Below, one piece after another: positions 45,076-53,596 of a stretch of DNA of 64,000 bases (position 1 is its first letter; each line of letters opens with the position of its first letter). The DNA is taken from assembly GCF_036323495.1 (NCBI RefSeq), contig NZ_AP028947.1:2108001-2172000 (forward strand). The letters are read 5' to 3'. The translations under genes were made by a program, and so were the position numbers. The notes beneath the pieces were generated by a model that was given only the letters and a program-made list of their open reading frames with translations, was not told the origin of the DNA and ran no database searches. This DNA is from Limnobacter thiooxidans. Its GTDB lineage: Bacteria; Pseudomonadota; Gammaproteobacteria; Burkholderiales; Burkholderiaceae_B.

Positions 45076-46311
45076 ATGCTGTATCAAATGCACGAATTCC
45101 AGAGAGCTTTGCTCAACCCAATGACCATTTGGGCCGAAGCGGGTTCCAAGCTCTACAGCAATCCGTTCAGTCCACTGGCCCACATGCCCATGGCGCGTCG
45201 TATCTCTGCCGGTTTTGAATTGATGTACCGACTGGGGAAAGAATACGAAAAGCCACAGTTTGGAATTACCACTGTGAAATGCGGCGACAGGGAAGTGTCG
45301 ATTGTTCAGGAAATCGTTGAAACCCGACCTTTTTGCAAGCTGATCCATTTCAAGAAGATGGTGCCTGCAGAATCGAAGCCGTTGAAACCTCAGCCCAAGG
45401 TATTGGTGTTTGCTCCGCTTTCGGGTCACCACTCCACCTTGCTGCGCGACACGGTCAAAACCTTGCTGCAAGACCATGACGTATTCATCACCGACTGGGT
45501 CGACGCCCGAATGGTACCGCTCTCGGAAGGCGCTTTCCATCTGGACGACTACGTGCACTATTGCATCGGTTTTATCCAGTTGCTGGGCCCAGACGTTCAT
45601 CTGATTTCTGTCTGTCAGCCCACGGTACCCGTGATGGCAGCAGTGTCATTAATGGCCTCCAACAAAGACCCCAAACAAGCCAAGAGCATGACCATGATGG
45701 GCGGGCCGATCGACACACGCGAAAGCCCCACCGAAGTGAACAACCTGGCGACGAAAAAACCATACTCCTGGTTCGAGAACAACGTCATCTATAGTGTTCC
45801 ACACACCTACCCAGGTTACCTGCGTCGTGTTTACCCTGGCTTCCTGCAACACTTGGGCTTTGTCAGCATGAACCCTGACAAACATGCACAAAGCCACTAC
45901 GACTTCTACATGCACCTGGTTGAAGGTGATGGTGAAAGTGCCGAAAGTCATCGCCAGTTCTATGATGAATACAACGCAGTGCTTGACATGCCGGCTGAAT
46001 ATTACCTGGACACCATCAAGACCGTGTTTCAGGACCATGCCTTGCCCATGGGCACTTGGGATGTTCGCGGCCAACGCGTAAAACCTGAAGATGTCACCAC
46101 CGTTGCATTGCTGACTATTGAAGGCGAGCTGGATGACATCTCCGGTCCAGGTCAAACCAAAGCTGCCCTCGGCCTGTGTAAAAACCTGCCAGCAGACAAG
46201 AAAGAGCATTACGAAGCCATGGAATGCGGACACTATGGTATCTTCAGCGGTCGCCGTTGGCGCGAGAAGGTTTACCCAAAAATCCGTGAATTCATAGCCA
46301 AGAATGCATGA
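45076..46311 (+). CDS. phaZ: Intracellular polyhydroxyalkanoate depolymerase
   Basis: A 411-aa enzyme that mobilises stored PHB granules. The active-site nucleophile is a Cys rather than Ser, in SVCQPTVP near residue 179, as in the PhaZa1/PhaZd group of Cupriavidus. [25 protein letters not shown] and [16 protein letters not shown] (short blocks) and the C-terminal [15 protein letters not shown] with the likely catalytic His are family-conserved. I use ATG 45076 after GGAGG; the frame is open 31 codons upstream through the regulatory dyad. It overlaps rsxB by eight bases. Confidence 0.93.
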   Translation: MLYQMHEFQRALLNPMTIWAEAGSKLYSNPFSPLAHMPMARRISAGFELMYRLGKEYEKPQFGITTVKCGDREVSIVQEIVETRPFCKLIHFKKMVPAESKPLKPQPKVLVFAPLSGHHSTLLRDTVKTLLQDHDVFITDWVDARMVPLSEGAFHLDDYVHYCIGFIQLLGPDVHLISVCQPTVPVMAAVSLMASNKDPKQAKSMTMMGGPIDTRESPTEVNNLATKKPYSWFENNVIYSVPHTYPGYLRRVYPGFLQHLGFVSMNPDKHAQSHYDFYMHLVEGDGESAESHRQFYDEYNAVLDMPAEYYLDTIKTVFQDHALPMGTWDVRGQRVKPEDVTTVALLTIEGELDDISGPGQTKAALGLCKNLPADKKEHYEAMECGHYGIFSGRRWREKVYPKIREFIAKNA

Positions 46312-46945
46312 AAAGCTTGTACAGGAAATAGACGACTTACTTCCTCAAACCCAATGCACGCAGTGCGGGTTTGAGGGCTGCCTGCCCTACGCCAAAGCAA
46401 TGGCCAGGCAGGAAGCAAATATCAATCGCTGCCCTCCAGGTGGCACTGCAACCATCAATGCGCTGGCTCGTCTGCTCGAAAAACCCGTTGTTGAATTAGA
46501 CAGCACCTGCGGCTCCACCATTGAACGGCACATTGCCAGAATTGACCCCCAACATTGTATCGGTTGCACCTTGTGTATCAAGGCCTGCCCGGTTGACGCA
46601 ATCGTGGGAAGTAGCAAACGTCGGCATGCCGTGATAGCGGAATTGTGTACGGGCTGTGAGCTGTGCATCCCGCCCTGCCCCGTCGACTGCATTGAAATGC
46701 TGTTCATGCCTGAATTCAGCCATTGGGATCAAAACCTGGCTCATGCGGCCCGCAACCGCATGAACACGCGTGAAATTCGCCTGAAGCGTCAAAAGGAAGA
46801 ACAAGCTGAACGACTGGAGGCCAAAGCCATTCACAAGCTTGATGAACTCGATGACTCCCCAAGCCCTGATGCCGCCGCCAAGAAAGCCGTTGTTCAAGCG
46901 GCACTTGCACGCGCGCGCGCTCGCCGCCAAGCGCAAACACCATGA
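46304..46945 (+). CDS. rsxB: RnfB/RsxB-like iron-sulfur electron transport protein
   Basis: A 213-aa ferredoxin-like protein. The N-terminal [13 protein letters not shown]...NRCPPGG is the 4Fe-4S binding motif of RnfB, without the usual N-terminal membrane helix. Two more [4Fe-4S] motifs follow, [16 protein letters not shown] and [16 protein letters not shown], then a charged Ala/Arg-rich helical tail. No rnfACDGE genes are nearby, so it is a stand-alone protein, as is usual in Burkholderiales where it precedes nth. It may deliver electrons to reset or load iron-sulfur proteins such as Nth, but this is inference. Confidence 0.88.
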   Translation: MHEKLVQEIDDLLPQTQCTQCGFEGCLPYAKAMARQEANINRCPPGGTATINALARLLEKPVVELDSTCGSTIERHIARIDPQHCIGCTLCIKACPVDAIVGSSKRRHAVIAELCTGCELCIPPCPVDCIEMLFMPEFSHWDQNLAHAARNRMNTREIRLKRQKEEQAERLEAKAIHKLDELDDSPSPDAAAKKAVVQAALARARARRQAQTP

Positions 46946-47574
46946 ACAAAGAAAAACGAACCGAGATATTCACGCGCTTTCAGCAAGCCAACCCGGAACC
47001 CAAAACGGAGCTGGAATACAGCACACCCTTTGAGTTACTGGCCGCTGTTTTGCTGAGTGCCCAAGCCACGGACAAAGGTGTCAACATTGCAACCCGGAAG
47101 CTGTTTGCAGTAGCCAACACCCCAGCCGCGATTGCCGCCTTGGGGGTTGAAGGGGTTGAAAACTACATCAAGACCATCGGACTGTTTCGTGCCAAAGCCA
47201 AACACTTGGTACAAACCGCTGAAATTCTTCGCGATCGATACAATGGTGAAGTGCCCGAGGATCGGGAAGCGCTTGAAAGCCTTCCAGGTGTTGGTCGTAA
47301 AACGGCGAATGTTGTCTTGAATACAGCGTTTGGCCACCTCACGATGGCTGTGGACACACACATTTTCCGGATCAGCAACCGCACAGGCATTGCACCCGGA
47401 AAAGACGTGCTTCAAGTCGAGAAACGTCTGCTGAAACTGGTTCCACAGGAATTCATGTTGAATGCGCACCACTGGCTGATTTTGCATGGGCGCTATGTGT
47501 GCAAGGCGCGCAAACCAGAGTGCACTCGTTGTAGTATCGTTGACTTGTGCGAATTCAAAAAGAAAACGACATGA
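46942..47574 (+). CDS. nth: Endonuclease III
   Basis: A 210-aa base-excision repair glycosylase/AP lyase for oxidised pyrimidines. The helix-hairpin-helix [17 protein letters not shown] carries the catalytic Lys, and [14 protein letters not shown] the catalytic Asp. The C-terminal [4Fe-4S] loop has four Cys in [17 protein letters not shown]. Length is normal. It begins four bases inside rsxB (ATGA overlap) and ends in an ATGA overlap with the FIST-domain gene, so the three are translationally coupled. Confidence 0.97.
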   Translation: MNKEKRTEIFTRFQQANPEPKTELEYSTPFELLAAVLLSAQATDKGVNIATRKLFAVANTPAAIAALGVEGVENYIKTIGLFRAKAKHLVQTAEILRDRYNGEVPEDREALESLPGVGRKTANVVLNTAFGHLTMAVDTHIFRISNRTGIAPGKDVLQVEKRLLKLVPQEFMLNAHHWLILHGRYVCKARKPECTRCSIVDLCEFKKKTT

Positions 47575-48665
47575 GCCACGCAATTTGCGTTCAAATGTTT
47601 GAAGAAGCCTCGCTTGAGAATGCCCAAATGGTCATTGAACAAGCGGTGGAAAAAGCAGGCTTACGCCGCCATTCCGATTACATTGCCCGTGTTGTTTTGT
47701 TGTGTACCCCTCATTTTGCACCCTTCCTGCAAGACGTAGCGCAATGCTGCATCAGCAAAACCAATTGCATGAACGTCTGGGGTGGATGCGCATCGGGCTT
47801 GCTGGGCGAAGGTCAGGTATTCAGCAACGAAGCCACCATTTTGGTGGCGGTGTTTGGCAAGGAATTTGAAGTTCGCCAGGATGAAACCTTCGACAAAAAT
47901 GCCGCGCTGACCCTTCTGATTGTTGAGCATGAACAAACCTTGACCGATCATTGGAAGCTTGCGGATAGGGAACCCGAATCGAGCCGGGTTGATGCAGATG
48001 CGATGGGGTTGCTGTCCTATGGGGCGAATTACGCCAAAATGCCCCGTGTTGAAAATGGACGCTTGTGCGACGAATCAATTAGTTCGACAAAGCTCCTGGT
48101 TGAAAATCCACTGGTTTTGAATTCTGAAGGGTTGGCTTTCCTCAGCCCGGCCCGGACAGTCAGCGAAAGCAATGGGCTTTTTCTGATTCGGGTGGCGGAT
48201 GAAAAAGCAGCGGTAGCGCTGAAATGCCCCTCGGAACAGCCACGCCCTGTGGGACTGCGTCTGCAAGTCATTCATGAGCAGGGCGAAAGCTGGATTCCCG
48301 TGATGGAAATTCACGCGGATGGTACGCTCGGCTTGGCTGCCCCCGTCATGAAAGGTCAGCAGGTTCGGCTGGCGCAGCGCACACCCAAGGCGATCGATGT
48401 CGAAATCAAGACATGGATGCCCGCAGTAAATACCCATTTCAACAACAAGGCTCCCGAGATCGGCATATTGTTTGCCGGCTTCGAACGCAGCCAGATGTGC
48501 CACGCCGATGACAACGACATTGATTCTGTCATTTCCCACTTCCCGGACACCGAATGGATTGGCGTGTTTGGTCAAGCCGCTTGGCTGAACAACGCGGACA
48601 CCGTGGTTACACCGCCCCGAAACAACCGACTCAGCCTGTGCCTGTTCAACAGCCCACAGATTTAA
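47571..48665 (+). CDS. FIST-domain sensory protein
   Basis: A 364-aa soluble protein with the look of a stand-alone FIST protein. The N-terminal part has the FIST_N-like WGGCASGLLGEGQVF and TILVAVFG. The C-terminal part has FIST_C-like GILFAGFERSQMC and FPDTEWIGVFGQAAWL. FIST domains are thought to bind small ligands such as amino acids. No kinase or chemotaxis domain is fused. I use ATG 47571, in ATGA overlap with the nth stop; the open frame extends eight codons into nth. The family assignment is from pattern only. Confidence 0.72.
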   Translation: MSHAICVQMFEEASLENAQMVIEQAVEKAGLRRHSDYIARVVLLCTPHFAPFLQDVAQCCISKTNCMNVWGGCASGLLGEGQVFSNEATILVAVFGKEFEVRQDETFDKNAALTLLIVEHEQTLTDHWKLADREPESSRVDADAMGLLSYGANYAKMPRVENGRLCDESISSTKLLVENPLVLNSEGLAFLSPARTVSESNGLFLIRVADEKAAVALKCPSEQPRPVGLRLQVIHEQGESWIPVMEIHADGTLGLAAPVMKGQQVRLAQRTPKAIDVEIKTWMPAVNTHFNNKAPEIGILFAGFERSQMCHADDNDIDSVISHFPDTEWIGVFGQAAWLNNADTVVTPPRNNRLSLCLFNSPQI

Positions 48666-48686
48666 TTTCCCGAAAGTGATCGTTCC

Positions 48687-49121
48687 ATGTTTAACCCCAC
48701 ACGTGACCAGGCCCGACTTTTTTTCCTGAACAGCTGGAAGAAATACCACCGCGAAGACCCGCTGAGCGAAGCAGAAAGCCTTGCCCTTCAGTGGATGACC
48801 CGCCACCCCGAATACTTTGCCGTGTTTGATGCCGAGCCTGAAGCCATTCTTGCAGCGGACTACGCGGTTGAAGCGGGTCAAAGCAACCCCTTCCTCCACT
48901 TGTCCATGCACCTGGCGGTTGCTGAACAGGTCAGCATTGACCAGCCGCCGGGTATTCGTGCTGCGTTCGCTAAGCTGTGCGAGAAGATGGGTGATGAGCA
49001 CAAAGCAGCACACCAGGTATTTGAATGCCTTGCCGAGCAAATTTACCAGCAGCAAAAGAATGGTGTGGCGTTTAGCAGCGACAACTACATTCAATGCATT
49101 CTGGAACACAGCGGGGTTTGA
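48687..49121 (+). CDS. DUF1841 family protein
   Basis: A 144-aa cytosolic protein. The start MFNPTRDQARLFFLNSWKKY and the central NPFLHLSMHLAVAEQVSIDQPPGI (short blocks) match my memory of DUF1841, a family restricted to beta- and some gammaproteobacteria. The repeated His residues in HLSMHLAVAEQ suggest a metal or helical-bundle site, but no function is known. It lies 21 bases after the FIST gene, is the last gene of the fdxA-to-DUF1841 run, and is followed by a long structured intergenic region. Confidence 0.88.
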   Translation: MFNPTRDQARLFFLNSWKKYHREDPLSEAESLALQWMTRHPEYFAVFDAEPEAILAADYAVEAGQSNPFLHLSMHLAVAEQVSIDQPPGIRAAFAKLCEKMGDEHKAAHQVFECLAEQIYQQQKNGVAFSSDNYIQCILEHSGV

Positions 49122-49123
49122 CG

Positions 49124-49465
49124 CCCGCTCGGCGCGAATTCCAGTCGCCTGGTTGGCAGCTTAGCTACCCACTCGGGGCGAATTCCAATCGCTCGGTTAG
49201 ATGTAGTTGCCTCAGATGTAGTTGCCTCAATCAGCAGCGAGGTTCCAATTGCTCGCCTGAAAACCTGTTGATCCCTTTTTGAAATTCACATTGACTCACT
49301 GTTCTCGGCAAAACACATGGCCGAGAACAGTGTCGGCTTGCCGCCGAACGTGACATGTGAATTCAAACGGGCAGGTTTTCTTGAATGGCGAAACGATTGG
49401 AACCTCGCTGCCGATTGGGCAGCAAACAAGCCGGTGATTGATGACGCGCGCGCGATTGGCCAGCT
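49124..49465 (+). repeat. Structured intergenic repeat element, copy B
   Basis: The core is 49276-49391. Stem 1 is TTTTGAAATTCACAT with ATGTGAATTCAAA; stem 2 is CACTGTTCTCGGC with GCCGAGAACAGTG; a small TCGGC/GCCGA hairpin follows. GAAAACCTG (from 49261) pairs perfectly with CAGGTTTTC (near 49372). The outer arm 49229-49251 (GCAGCGAGGTTCCAAT core) pairs with 49394-49416, and weaker pairing continues outward. The left arm contains related units (GCGAATTCCAGTCGCCTGG, GCGAATTCCAATCGCTCGG, GAGGTTCCAATTGCTCGCC). Confidence 0.82.
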
Positions 49466-49504
49466 GAGTTTTGTCGCAACGTACTCGTGATGACTCACAG
49501 TTGT

Positions 49505-49745
49505 GTGCTAATTAACCCGGTAGTGGCTCAGTCAATTCGGTAGTGGATTTGCTTGTTCCGCACTTTAAGAAAGTCGCCCCGTTTTGAGTTCAACACAGTG
49601 TTCGGGCGAAAGCCGACACCAAGCCTCGGCCGTCATTTTTGCCGAGCTTGGTGAACTGGGTTGAATTCAAAAAGGGAGAAAGCGATTTTCAGTGCGGAAC
49701 AAGTAAACCACGACGAGTTGACGGCCCGAACTACGACGAATTCCC
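49505..49745 (-). repeat. Structured intergenic repeat element, copy C (reverse orientation)
   Basis: The core is 49557-49675 on the minus strand. Stem 1 is TTTTTGAATTCAACCCAG with CTGTGTTGAACTCAAAA; stem 2 is CACCAAGCTCGGC with GCCGAGGCTTGGTG. The outer arms GATTTGCTTGTTCCGCACT (49546-49564) and AGTGCGGAACAAGTAAACC (49691-49709) pair, and weaker pairing extends over about 55 bases. It faces copy B head to head in the same intergenic region. Confidence 0.82.
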
Positions 49746-49776
49746 CCCACACTGACACAGCAAGGCGAGCTATAAA

Positions 49777-49813
49777 AAAACCCGCTTTGACCAAAACGGC
49801 TCAAGCGGGTTTT
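49777..49813. terminator. Bidirectional terminator downstream of the two cytochromes c
   Basis: AAAACCCGCTTTGA pairs with TCAAGCGGGTTTT around a ten-base loop, with an A-run on the left that becomes a T-run on the minus strand. It ends the leftward cytochrome transcript 34 bases past the stop. Confidence 0.88.
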
Positions 49814-49847
49814 CATCGAATCTGGCCGAAAAACGGCCGATGTCAGT

Positions 49848-50180
49848 TTACTTTTTCAAGTACAAGTCGCCTTTCATGGAAGCGAAGAAAGCGGACAGGT
49901 CTTTGATGTCTTGCTGGCTAAGACCAGCAGCCATACCGCCCATGATGGCATTGTTACGGCCACCACGCTGATACTGCTTCAAAGTGTTGGCGATGTAGTC
50001 AGCATGCTGACCGGCCAGCTTTGGATAGGAAGGGTCCATGGTTTTGTTCCAGTTGCCTTCAACCGCGTGGCAGGCTGCACACTGGGCTTCTGCTTTGGCT
50101 TGGCCAGCAGCAATGTCAGCGGCCTGAACTGAAAATGAGGCTGCAAACAAGGCGGCAGCGATAGCGAAAGTTGTTTTCAT
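49848..50180 (-). CDS. Monoheme cytochrome c (c553/c4-like), second of a pair
   Basis: A 110-aa periplasmic cytochrome. The signal peptide FAIAAALFAASFSVQA ends before ADIAAGQ. Heme is bound at CAACH, and the likely axial Met is in NAIMGGMAAGL near residue 80. It has the YPKLAGQHADYIANTLKQY pattern shared with each half of cytochrome c4, so it may be a c4-like single domain. It follows the other cytochrome gene by 22 bases in the same direction. The AGGGA ribosome binding site is visible. Confidence 0.92.
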   Translation of the reverse strand: MKTTFAIAAALFAASFSVQAADIAAGQAKAEAQCAACHAVEGNWNKTMDPSYPKLAGQHADYIANTLKQYQRGGRNNAIMGGMAAGLSQQDIKDLSAFFASMKGDLYLKK

Positions 50181-50202
50181 TTTTTAATGTCCCTGTTGCA
50201 AA

Positions 50203-50544
50203 TCACTTGGCCTGCGCGTAGTACGCGGCGAGGTCAGCGATGTCTTGTTCGGTCAGTGTTTCAGCAATACCGCGCATGGTGGGGTGCTTGCGATCGCCCT
50301 TTTTATAGGCAGTCAATGCCGCTTCAATGTACTTGGCGTTTTGGCCAGCAATGTAAGGCACGTTGTAAACTTCAGGGAAGCTGGCCTTGTAACCGGGAAT
50401 GCCATGGCAACCGATACACATGGATTTCTTCGATGCCGCAGCTTCGGCATTGCCTTCAACAGCCTGGGCCGGAGTGGCAAATGCCAGGGCAGCCAAAAGG
50501 CCCACTGCGCTCGCGGCGCGAACAGTCAAACCGATACGTTTCAT
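50203..50544 (-). CDS. Monoheme cytochrome c (c553/c4-like), first of a pair
   Basis: A 113-aa periplasmic cytochrome with signal peptide VGLLAALAFATPAQA, heme site CIGCH in MCIGCHGIPGYKASFPEVY, and probable axial Met in HPTMRGIAETL. The pattern YIAGQNAKYIEAALTAY is homologous to the second cytochrome, so the two genes look like a tandem duplication or a split version of dihaem cytochrome c4. They probably carry electrons to a terminal oxidase. The start ATG 50544 is preceded by GAGAGCGAG. It is divergent from the MoxR gene. Confidence 0.92.
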   Translation of the reverse strand: MKRIGLTVRAASAVGLLAALAFATPAQAVEGNAEAAASKKSMCIGCHGIPGYKASFPEVYNVPYIAGQNAKYIEAALTAYKKGDRKHPTMRGIAETLTEQDIADLAAYYAQAK

Positions 50545-50740
50545 CTCGCTCTCTCGTCAACAAATGTAATTGGTGGTCAGCCGCTCTGGGGCGCTGGACA
50601 AAAACCTTGTCATTTTACGGTCGATCGAGTGTTTAGTCTATGAACAGCTCGACGAAAGCGCTTGTTTGGATGAAAATTTCAGCAAAATAGCACTGAATTG
50701 CACTTACACTGACACAATCAAATTACCAGGAATTACAAAA

Positions 50741-51583
50741 ATGCGTTTTGAAGGTAGTAATACTTACGTCGCCACAGAAGACCTCAAACTGGCGGTGAAC
50801 GCCGCCATCACCCTGCAGCGCCCCTTGTTGATCAAAGGCGAACCCGGCACGGGCAAAACCCTGTTGGCGGAAGAAGTGGCTGCATCGCTGGGTCTGGAGC
50901 TGATGCAATGGCACATCAAATCAACGACCAAAGCCCAGCAAGGCTTGTACGAATACGACGCGGTCAGCCGCCTGCGCGATTCCCAACTGGGTGAAGAACG
51001 CGTCAAGGACATCAAGAACTACATCGTCAAAGGCGTGTTGTGGCAGGCGTTCGAAAGCGAAAAGCCGGTGGTGCTGTTGATTGATGAAATCGACAAAGCC
51101 GACATCGAGTTTCCCAATGATTTGTTGCGCGAAATCGACCGCATGGAATTCTATTGCTATGAAACCAAGCAATTGATCAAGGCGACCCACCGCCCCATCG
51201 TCATCATCACGTCGAACAACGAAAAAGAGCTGCCCGACGCTTTCCTGCGCCGCTGCTTTTTCCACTACATTCAGTTTCCAGACAAAGCCACCATGGAAAG
51301 CATTGTGGCGGTGCATTTCAAGAACCTCAAAAAGGAATTGCTGGACGCTGCCATGGCCAGTTTCTTCGGCATTCGTGCCCTGCCCGGCCTGAAGAAAAAG
51401 CCAACCACATCGGAGTTAATAGACTGGCTTCGATTGCTGTTGGCTGAGGACATACCTGCCAGCGCACTTCAAGCCAAGGACGGCAAGGACGCCATTCCAC
51501 CCATGCACGGTGCCCTGCTCAAGAACGAGCAAGACATTGAACTGTTCAACCGCTTGGTTTTCATGGCCCGTCAGGGTCGATAA
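50741..51583 (+). CDS. MoxR-family AAA+ ATPase
   Basis: A 280-aa AAA+ ATPase. Walker A GEPGTGKTLLAEEVA, Walker B VLLIDEIDKAD, sensor 1 IVIITSNNEKELPDAFLRRC with the Arg finger region, and a C-terminal helical lid around ELIDWLRLLL are visible. MoxR proteins act as chaperone-like partners of VWA proteins in assembling or activating metalloenzymes. The VWA gene follows 15 bases downstream, the classic pairing. I use ATG 50741 because the open frame upstream (57 codons) crosses the divergent promoter region. Confidence 0.93.
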   Translation: MRFEGSNTYVATEDLKLAVNAAITLQRPLLIKGEPGTGKTLLAEEVAASLGLELMQWHIKSTTKAQQGLYEYDAVSRLRDSQLGEERVKDIKNYIVKGVLWQAFESEKPVVLLIDEIDKADIEFPNDLLREIDRMEFYCYETKQLIKATHRPIVIITSNNEKELPDAFLRRCFFHYIQFPDKATMESIVAVHFKNLKKELLDAAMASFFGIRALPGLKKKPTTSELIDWLRLLLAEDIPASALQAKDGKDAIPPMHGALLKNEQDIELFNRLVFMARQGR

Positions 51584-51598
51584 AGAAGGGCTGTTGCT

Positions 51599-52774
51599 GT
51601 GCTACTGGATTTTTTCTTCCAACTTCGCGATGCCAAAATTCCCGTCAGCGTGCGGGAATACCTCACCCTGCTTGAGGGCATGAAAGCGCAATTCATGACG
51701 CCAAGCCTGGACAATTTCTACCATTTGTCACGGCTTACCCTGGTCAAAGACGAACGGTTTTTCGACCGCTTTGACCAAGTGTTCGGCAATTATTTCAAGG
51801 GCTTGGAAAAGAACATGGACTTGTTCGCCCAGTTACCCAAAGACTGGCTGGAGAAACGCTTTAACCGCGAATTCACCCCGGAAGAAATGGCGGCCATTGA
51901 AGCCATGGGTGGGCTGGACAAACTGATGGAGCGCCTCAAGGAACTGCTGAAGGAACAGAAGGAACGCCATGAAGGCGGCAGCAAGTGGATTGGCTCGGGT
52001 GGTACCTCACCATTTGGCAACAACGGCTTCAACCCCGAAGGTGTGCGAATCGGCCAGGATGAAAGCCGCAATCGCCGCGCAGTGAAGGTGTGGGACCAAC
52101 GCCTGTACCAGGACTACGACGATGAACTGGAAATCGGTACGCGCAACATCAAGATTGCCTTACGCCGCTTGCGTCGTTTTGCCCGCGAAGGCGCCCAAGA
52201 TGAACTGGACCTGGACAACACCATTGAATCCACAGCGCGCAACGCCGGCTGGCTGGACCTTAAAATGCGCCCTGAGCGCCACAACTCGGTCAAGGTGCTG
52301 ATGCTGCTGGACGTGGGCGGTTCAATGGATGACCACATCCGCCGCACGGAAGAACTGTTTTCTGCCGCAAAAAGCGAATTCAAGCATCTCGAGTTTTACT
52401 ACTTTCACAACTGCGTTTACGACTTCCTTTGGAAAAAGAACCACCGCCGACACAGCGAGCGCTTCCAGACCACAGACATTCTGCGCACTTACAACAGCGA
52501 CTACCGCCTGATTTTTGTGGGCGATGCCACCATGAGCCCCTATGAAATTCTTCAGCCTGGTGGCTCGGTGGAGTACAACAACAAGGAAGCTGGCGCGGTG
52601 TGGCTGCGTCGCTTTCTGGATCGCTTCCCCAAGGCGGTCTGGTTGAACCCGGAACCCGAAGGACTTTGGCAATATCGGCAAAGCGTGGAAATCATCCAAA
52701 AAATCATGGAAAGCCGGATGCACCCCCTTACGGTCGGCGGTCTTGAAACAGCAATGCGATATCTTAGTAAATAA
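51599..52774 (+). CDS. VWA domain-containing CoxE-like protein
   Basis: A 391-aa protein. The N-terminal half is helical and charged (AQLPKDWLEKRFNREFTPEEM then a Lys/Glu-rich stretch). The C-terminal half is a von Willebrand factor A domain whose MIDAS motif reads DVGGSMDDH instead of the common DxSxS. It ends in a metal-site Thr/Asp region around GDATMSPYEIL. It pairs with the MoxR ATPase just upstream, as in CoxD/CoxE-type modules. The start is GTG 51599. The target enzyme of the pair is not evident here. Confidence 0.9.
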   Translation: MLLDFFFQLRDAKIPVSVREYLTLLEGMKAQFMTPSLDNFYHLSRLTLVKDERFFDRFDQVFGNYFKGLEKNMDLFAQLPKDWLEKRFNREFTPEEMAAIEAMGGLDKLMERLKELLKEQKERHEGGSKWIGSGGTSPFGNNGFNPEGVRIGQDESRNRRAVKVWDQRLYQDYDDELEIGTRNIKIALRRLRRFAREGAQDELDLDNTIESTARNAGWLDLKMRPERHNSVKVLMLLDVGGSMDDHIRRTEELFSAAKSEFKHLEFYYFHNCVYDFLWKKNHRRHSERFQTTDILRTYNSDYRLIFVGDATMSPYEILQPGGSVEYNNKEAGAVWLRRFLDRFPKAVWLNPEPEGLWQYRQSVEIIQKIMESRMHPLTVGGLETAMRYLSK

Positions 52775-52843
52775 TCGTTGTATTCCTTTTTCTGGATACC
52801 GGCGTTAATAGCAACACAAACACATTTCGTGTGGAGAAAGAGA

Positions 52844-53464
52844 ATGGAAACCAAACGTACACATCCCCTGATTATTACAGCCGCAGTTGCCGTTATTTTG
52901 GCCAGTGGCATTGCCATTGCGTCCATGACCGGCCTTTTGCCAAACAGCCAAGCCAATATGAGTGACCAGGAAATCGCTCAAATGGAAGAGCAGGCACGAA
53001 TTGAGGAAGAGGCCAAGGCTGAAAAAGAGGCCAAAGAAGAAGCCAAGGCAAAGCAGGAAGCTGCTGCGAAAAAGGCAGCCTCCAAACCGGTTGCTGCCAA
53101 ACCTGCCCCTGTACAAACCGCAGCCACCTGTAATACCTGTGGCCGGGTCGTTGAAGTTCGCCAGCGAACCATTCAAGGCGAGGGTTCTGGCCTGGGTGCA
53201 GTGGCTGGGGGTGTTGTCGGCGGCCTGTTGGGCAGCCAGATCGGTGGCGGCAATGGCCAGAAGGTGGCTACGGCTGCGGGTGTTGTAGGCGGCGCGGTAC
53301 TTGGCAACAAGATTGAGAAAGACCGAAAAGCCAGCACCCAATATGACGTGGTGGTGCAGTTCGATGACGGTGGCTCAGACGTATTCAGCTTCAGCAGCTT
53401 GCCCAACTGGCAATCTGGCGACCGTGTCAAAGTTGTAAACGGTCAGATCACCTCCAACCTGTAA
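52844..53464 (+). CDS. Glycine-zipper 2TM domain protein
   Basis: A 206-aa envelope protein. The N-terminal anchor or signal segment is LIITAAVAVILASGIAIA. A charged Glu/Lys/Ala helical linker (about residues 40-80) follows, then a CNTC motif, a glycine-zipper pair (GLGAVAGGVVGGLLGSQIG and VATAAGVVGGAVLGNKI), and a C-terminal SH3-like tail ending in VKVVNGQITSNL. It resembles the SlyB/Rickettsia 17-kDa group, but without a lipobox. I use ATG 52844 after GTGGAGAAAGAG. Function is unknown; envelope integrity is the usual guess. Confidence 0.85.
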   Translation: METKRTHPLIITAAVAVILASGIAIASMTGLLPNSQANMSDQEIAQMEEQARIEEEAKAEKEAKEEAKAKQEAAAKKAASKPVAAKPAPVQTAATCNTCGRVVEVRQRTIQGEGSGLGAVAGGVVGGLLGSQIGGGNGQKVATAAGVVGGAVLGNKIEKDRKASTQYDVVVQFDDGGSDVFSFSSLPNWQSGDRVKVVNGQITSNL

Positions 53465-53491
53465 AACGCTTTCATTTTTGCAGGAATTGAC

Positions 53492-53519
53492 AAGTCACCC
53501 GAAAACGGGTGACTTTTTT
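53492..53519 (+). terminator. Rho-independent terminator after the glycine-zipper gene
   Basis: AAGTCACCCG pairs with CGGGTGACTT around a four-base AAAA loop, followed by TTTTTT, 28 bases past the stop. Confidence 0.93.
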
Positions 53520-53596
53520 CATTCCCCAGGATTTTTTGGAACCAGTTTTCGCCACAGAGCACTTAATTCAGATACCACGCCTGAATTAGAGCCAAC

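Noticed and set aside
48075-49109. 344-aa minus-strand frame opposite the FIST and DUF1841 genes
   Set aside because: Fully antisense to two coupled plus-strand genes and rich in His/Arg/Cys as expected of a shadow frame.
49286-49498. Minus-strand 70-aa frame across copy B
   Set aside because: It runs through the conserved hairpin and has no ribosome binding site; sequence similarity between copies reflects base pairing, not protein.
49124-49745. Integron attC sites as an explanation of the structured repeats
   Set aside because: No GTTRRRY/RYYYAAC core pair is present, there is no integrase gene, and the arms are far longer than attC stems.
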